64,000 bases of DNA, taken from positions 1,079,638-1,143,637 of the forward strand of contig NZ_BSEV01000001.1 in assembly GCF_027922005.1 (NCBI RefSeq), given 5' to 3'. Each line of letters begins with the position of its first letter. Position 1 is the first letter of the stretch. Shown one piece after another: positions 61,268 through 64,000 of this stretch. The notes beneath the pieces are model-generated. The model had not been told where the DNA came from, searched no databases, and saw only the letters and a list, made by a program, of their open reading frames with translations. The position numbers and the translations under genes are program-made. This stretch comes from Streptosporangium carneum. GTDB lineage: Bacteria; Actinomycetota; Actinomycetes; Streptosporangiales; Streptosporangiaceae.

Positions 61268-61798
61268 GTGACACGTGAGCAACTTGATCGGTTGCTTGAG
61301 CAGGCACTTCTGGCCGACGATCACGAAGACCTCGCCCGGCGGCTGGAAGCGCTGGTCGAGGAGTACGTGTCCGGAGACATCTCGCGGGCCGCGATCCTCG
61401 TGCTCGCGGCGGAGGAGTGGCGGCAGGCGGGACAGCCCGCCCACGCCCTCGACTGCTTCCAACGGGCGGTCGACGACGGCGGGGAGGTGAGCGTCGACCC
61501 CAGGGCGGGGATCGCCGACACCCTCTTCGAGCTCGAACGGCCGGACGAGGCGCGGCAGGTCATCGAAGTGATCAAGGCCGACGGCGACGTCACCCCGGCG
61601 ACCGCGCTCACGGTCGCCGAGACCCTCGTCGCCTACGGGGACCTCCGGCAGGCCCACCTGTGGGCCACGGAGGGGGCCCACAGGGCGGTGAAGGACAGCG
61701 GCGAGCACACCGCCCTCCTCCGCGCCCGCTATCGCATCCGGGTGGATCTGGGGCTTCCCGAGGACGAACTCGACGCCCTCCTCGACGCCTCGTGCTGA
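61268..61798 (+). CDS. TPR-like helical protein
   Basis: A 176-residue, all-helical protein with tetratricopeptide-like pairs (ALDCFQRAVDDGG, ATALTVAETLVAYGDLRQAH). GTG 61268 gives the start VTREQLDRLLEQALLADDHE. TPR proteins usually act as scaffolds. It is divergent from the membrane-anchored gene at 61095. Confidence 0.78.
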   Translation: MTREQLDRLLEQALLADDHEDLARRLEALVEEYVSGDISRAAILVLAAEEWRQAGQPAHALDCFQRAVDDGGEVSVDPRAGIADTLFELERPDEARQVIEVIKADGDVTPATALTVAETLVAYGDLRQAHLWATEGAHRAVKDSGEHTALLRARYRIRVDLGLPEDELDALLDASC

Positions 61799-61815
61799 CG
61801 GCGCCCGCCGGTCGC

Positions 61816-61927
61816 CTGCCCTGAGCGCGCCGGCGGCCGTTCCGGGTGCCGGCACGGCGGACGGTGTTCACGGGGCGTCTGCCCTGAGCGTGCCGACGGC
61901 CGTTCCGGGCGCCGGCACGCGGACGGC
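61816..61927. repeat. two-copy 48-bp direct repeat
   Basis: CTGCCCTGAGCGTGCCGACG-type sequence begins at 61816 and again at 61879 (offset 63 bp), about 48 bp each with few differences. It lies between the TPR-like gene and the secreted-protein gene. Confidence 0.8.
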
Positions 61928-62012
61928 CGTGTGGGCGGGGCGGCGTCGACGAACGCCGCCCGCGACGGTCAGGGGCGGCTGAGGGGGCCTGAGGGCGCCT
62001 GGGGCCCGCGGG

Positions 62013-62828
62013 TCACCGCCGGTCGAGTCCGAGTCCCGGGAGCAGCGTCGTCACCGGGGGCAGCGTGGAGGGCACCCGCCGGCCCCTCGGCGGCCTGGTC
62101 CCGGCGGGCGGAGGCTTCCGCGCGCCCCGCGCGACCGGAACACCCGGCCTCGTCGTGCGGGCGAGTCCCTCCACCGTCATGTGGGGGAGCCCGTCCGCCG
62201 AGGTTCTCGCCGAGCCTGGGCGCGGCAGCGGCGGCGACAACGCCGTGCCGCCGGGCAGCGCTCCCGCGGGGTCGGTGAGAACCGGCGGTGAGGAGACAGC
62301 GGAGACGGGGATCCGGGTGAACCCGCCCTGGGGGCCGTGAACGCCCGGAGCGCCGGGCAGGCCGGGCAGGTCCGGCATGTCGGCCAGCGCGCCCACCCAG
62401 GCGAGACCGGGGAAGCCCGGCGTTCCGGACGGCATGGAGGCCAGGCCTGCGCCCGCCGCGACACCGGCGGCGTCAGCGAGACTGATCACCGCGGAGGCCC
62501 GGGAGAGACCGGGCAGGCCCGCGGCCCGCGCGACCCTGTCCACGGCGCTGTCCACGGCGCTGTCCACAGCGGTGTCCACGGTGGGAGCCGTCCCGTCCGT
62601 GGGCCGGACGGGCACGCCCACGGCCGAGACCGGGCGGTCCGCGAACCGCGCGAGCCCGTCCGCGACCCGGGGCGTGCCGCCCGTGAGGGCTCGAGGCCCG
62701 TCCGAGAGCCCGCTCGCGCCCGCCGACGCCTCGTCCGTGACGGACCCGGCGACGAGGGCGGCGACGAGAGCGGTGGCGAGGGCCGCCGCCGTGAGGGTCC
62801 CGCGGGCGCTCCGTGGCGTGTTCGACAT
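62013..62828 (-). CDS. secreted low-complexity protein
   Basis: A 271-residue exported protein. A signal peptide (TLTAAALATALVAALVAGSV, cut near ASA at 36) is followed by Ala/Gly/Pro/Ser-rich sequence without cysteines and with a tetrapeptide repeat (TAVDSAVDSAVD) near residues 85-96. No family is recognised. ATG 62828 is supported by GGGGGA upstream; the frame extends to 62858. Confidence 0.65.
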   Translation of the reverse strand: MSNTPRSARGTLTAAALATALVAALVAGSVTDEASAGASGLSDGPRALTGGTPRVADGLARFADRPVSAVGVPVRPTDGTAPTVDTAVDSAVDSAVDRVARAAGLPGLSRASAVISLADAAGVAAGAGLASMPSGTPGFPGLAWVGALADMPDLPGLPGAPGVHGPQGGFTRIPVSAVSSPPVLTDPAGALPGGTALSPPLPRPGSARTSADGLPHMTVEGLARTTRPGVPVARGARKPPPAGTRPPRGRRVPSTLPPVTTLLPGLGLDRR

Positions 62829-62916
62829 GCACGTCCCCCTGTCGCGTTCGGCAGTCATAGGACTGCCGAACGTAACAGGGGGAGCCGGCTCGGGGGCGGG
62901 CTTGACCCTATGCTGG

Positions 62917-64000
<1,084 letters not shown>

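Overview
The window is 64 kb of very GC-rich DNA from a filamentous-type actinomycete. The evidence is GC-rich coding with frequent GTG starts, GTGA/ATGA gene overlaps, a BldG-type anti-anti-sigma factor with its ATPase partner, a MarP acid-resistance protease, an actinobacterial Tad pilus locus with an Ssd/CpaE-like protein, and a Crp-nth-marP-nhaA-acs gene order like that of Streptomyces. I would guess the Streptosporangiales/Streptomycetales range, but no rRNA or marker gene in the window settles this. No tRNA, rRNA, insertion sequence, prophage or CRISPR array was found.

Layout. 0-5.3 kb: two ArsA-like ATPases (the first is cut by the left edge), a DUF4177-RidA pair, a NUDIX hydrolase, a metallo-beta-lactamase-fold hydrolase and a Crp-type regulator. 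5.6-8.9 kb: an amino-acid permease, a TetR regulator and a DmpA-type aminopeptidase, placed between crp and nth as a self-contained cassette. 8.9-17.9 kb: nth, a CoA-pyrophosphatase-like NUDIX, a HEAT-repeat protein, marP, DUF309, an epoxide-hydrolase-like enzyme, a holin-like membrane protein, nhaA and acs. 18.5 kb: a Fic-fold protein with a degenerate active site, divergent from acs. 19.3-21 kb: 1.65 kb without a credible gene, rich in hairpins and tandem duplications.

21-27.3 kb: a Tad/Flp pilus locus (ssd, tadA, tadB, tadC, Flp pilin, TadE, TadG-like) full of minisatellites, with DnaA-box-like sites in its flanks. 27.3-31.9 kb: a small membrane protein, a broken ADP-ribosylglycohydrolase gene, the DEAH helicase that usually accompanies this locus, then bldG and its kinase-like partner. 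32.3-40.5 kb: a proton-pumping pyrophosphatase, a 34-residue membrane peptide, a SixA-type phosphatase, a FUSC protein, serB and an OlsB/OlsA-like acyltransferase pair. 40.8-47.1 kb: a surface-protein region with three secreted DUF11-type proteins, two other exported proteins and an orphan response regulator. 47.1-54.8 kb: a QueA-like enzyme, an SDR, a sensor kinase/regulator pair, an ABC ATPase, a stomatin-like protein and a TSUP permease. 54.8-64 kb: a Rieske protein, an HD hydrolase, a Fur-catalase operon with its operator, a CapA-like protein, a TetR regulator, a TPR-like protein, exported low-complexity proteins and the 3' part of clpB.

Most genes are housekeeping or stress genes: acid, peroxide and energy stress (marP, nhaA, hppA, catalase), cell-surface assembly (Tad) and developmental signalling (bldG). 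The unusual content lies in the non-coding DNA and low-complexity coding stretches between 18.2 and 27.3 kb.
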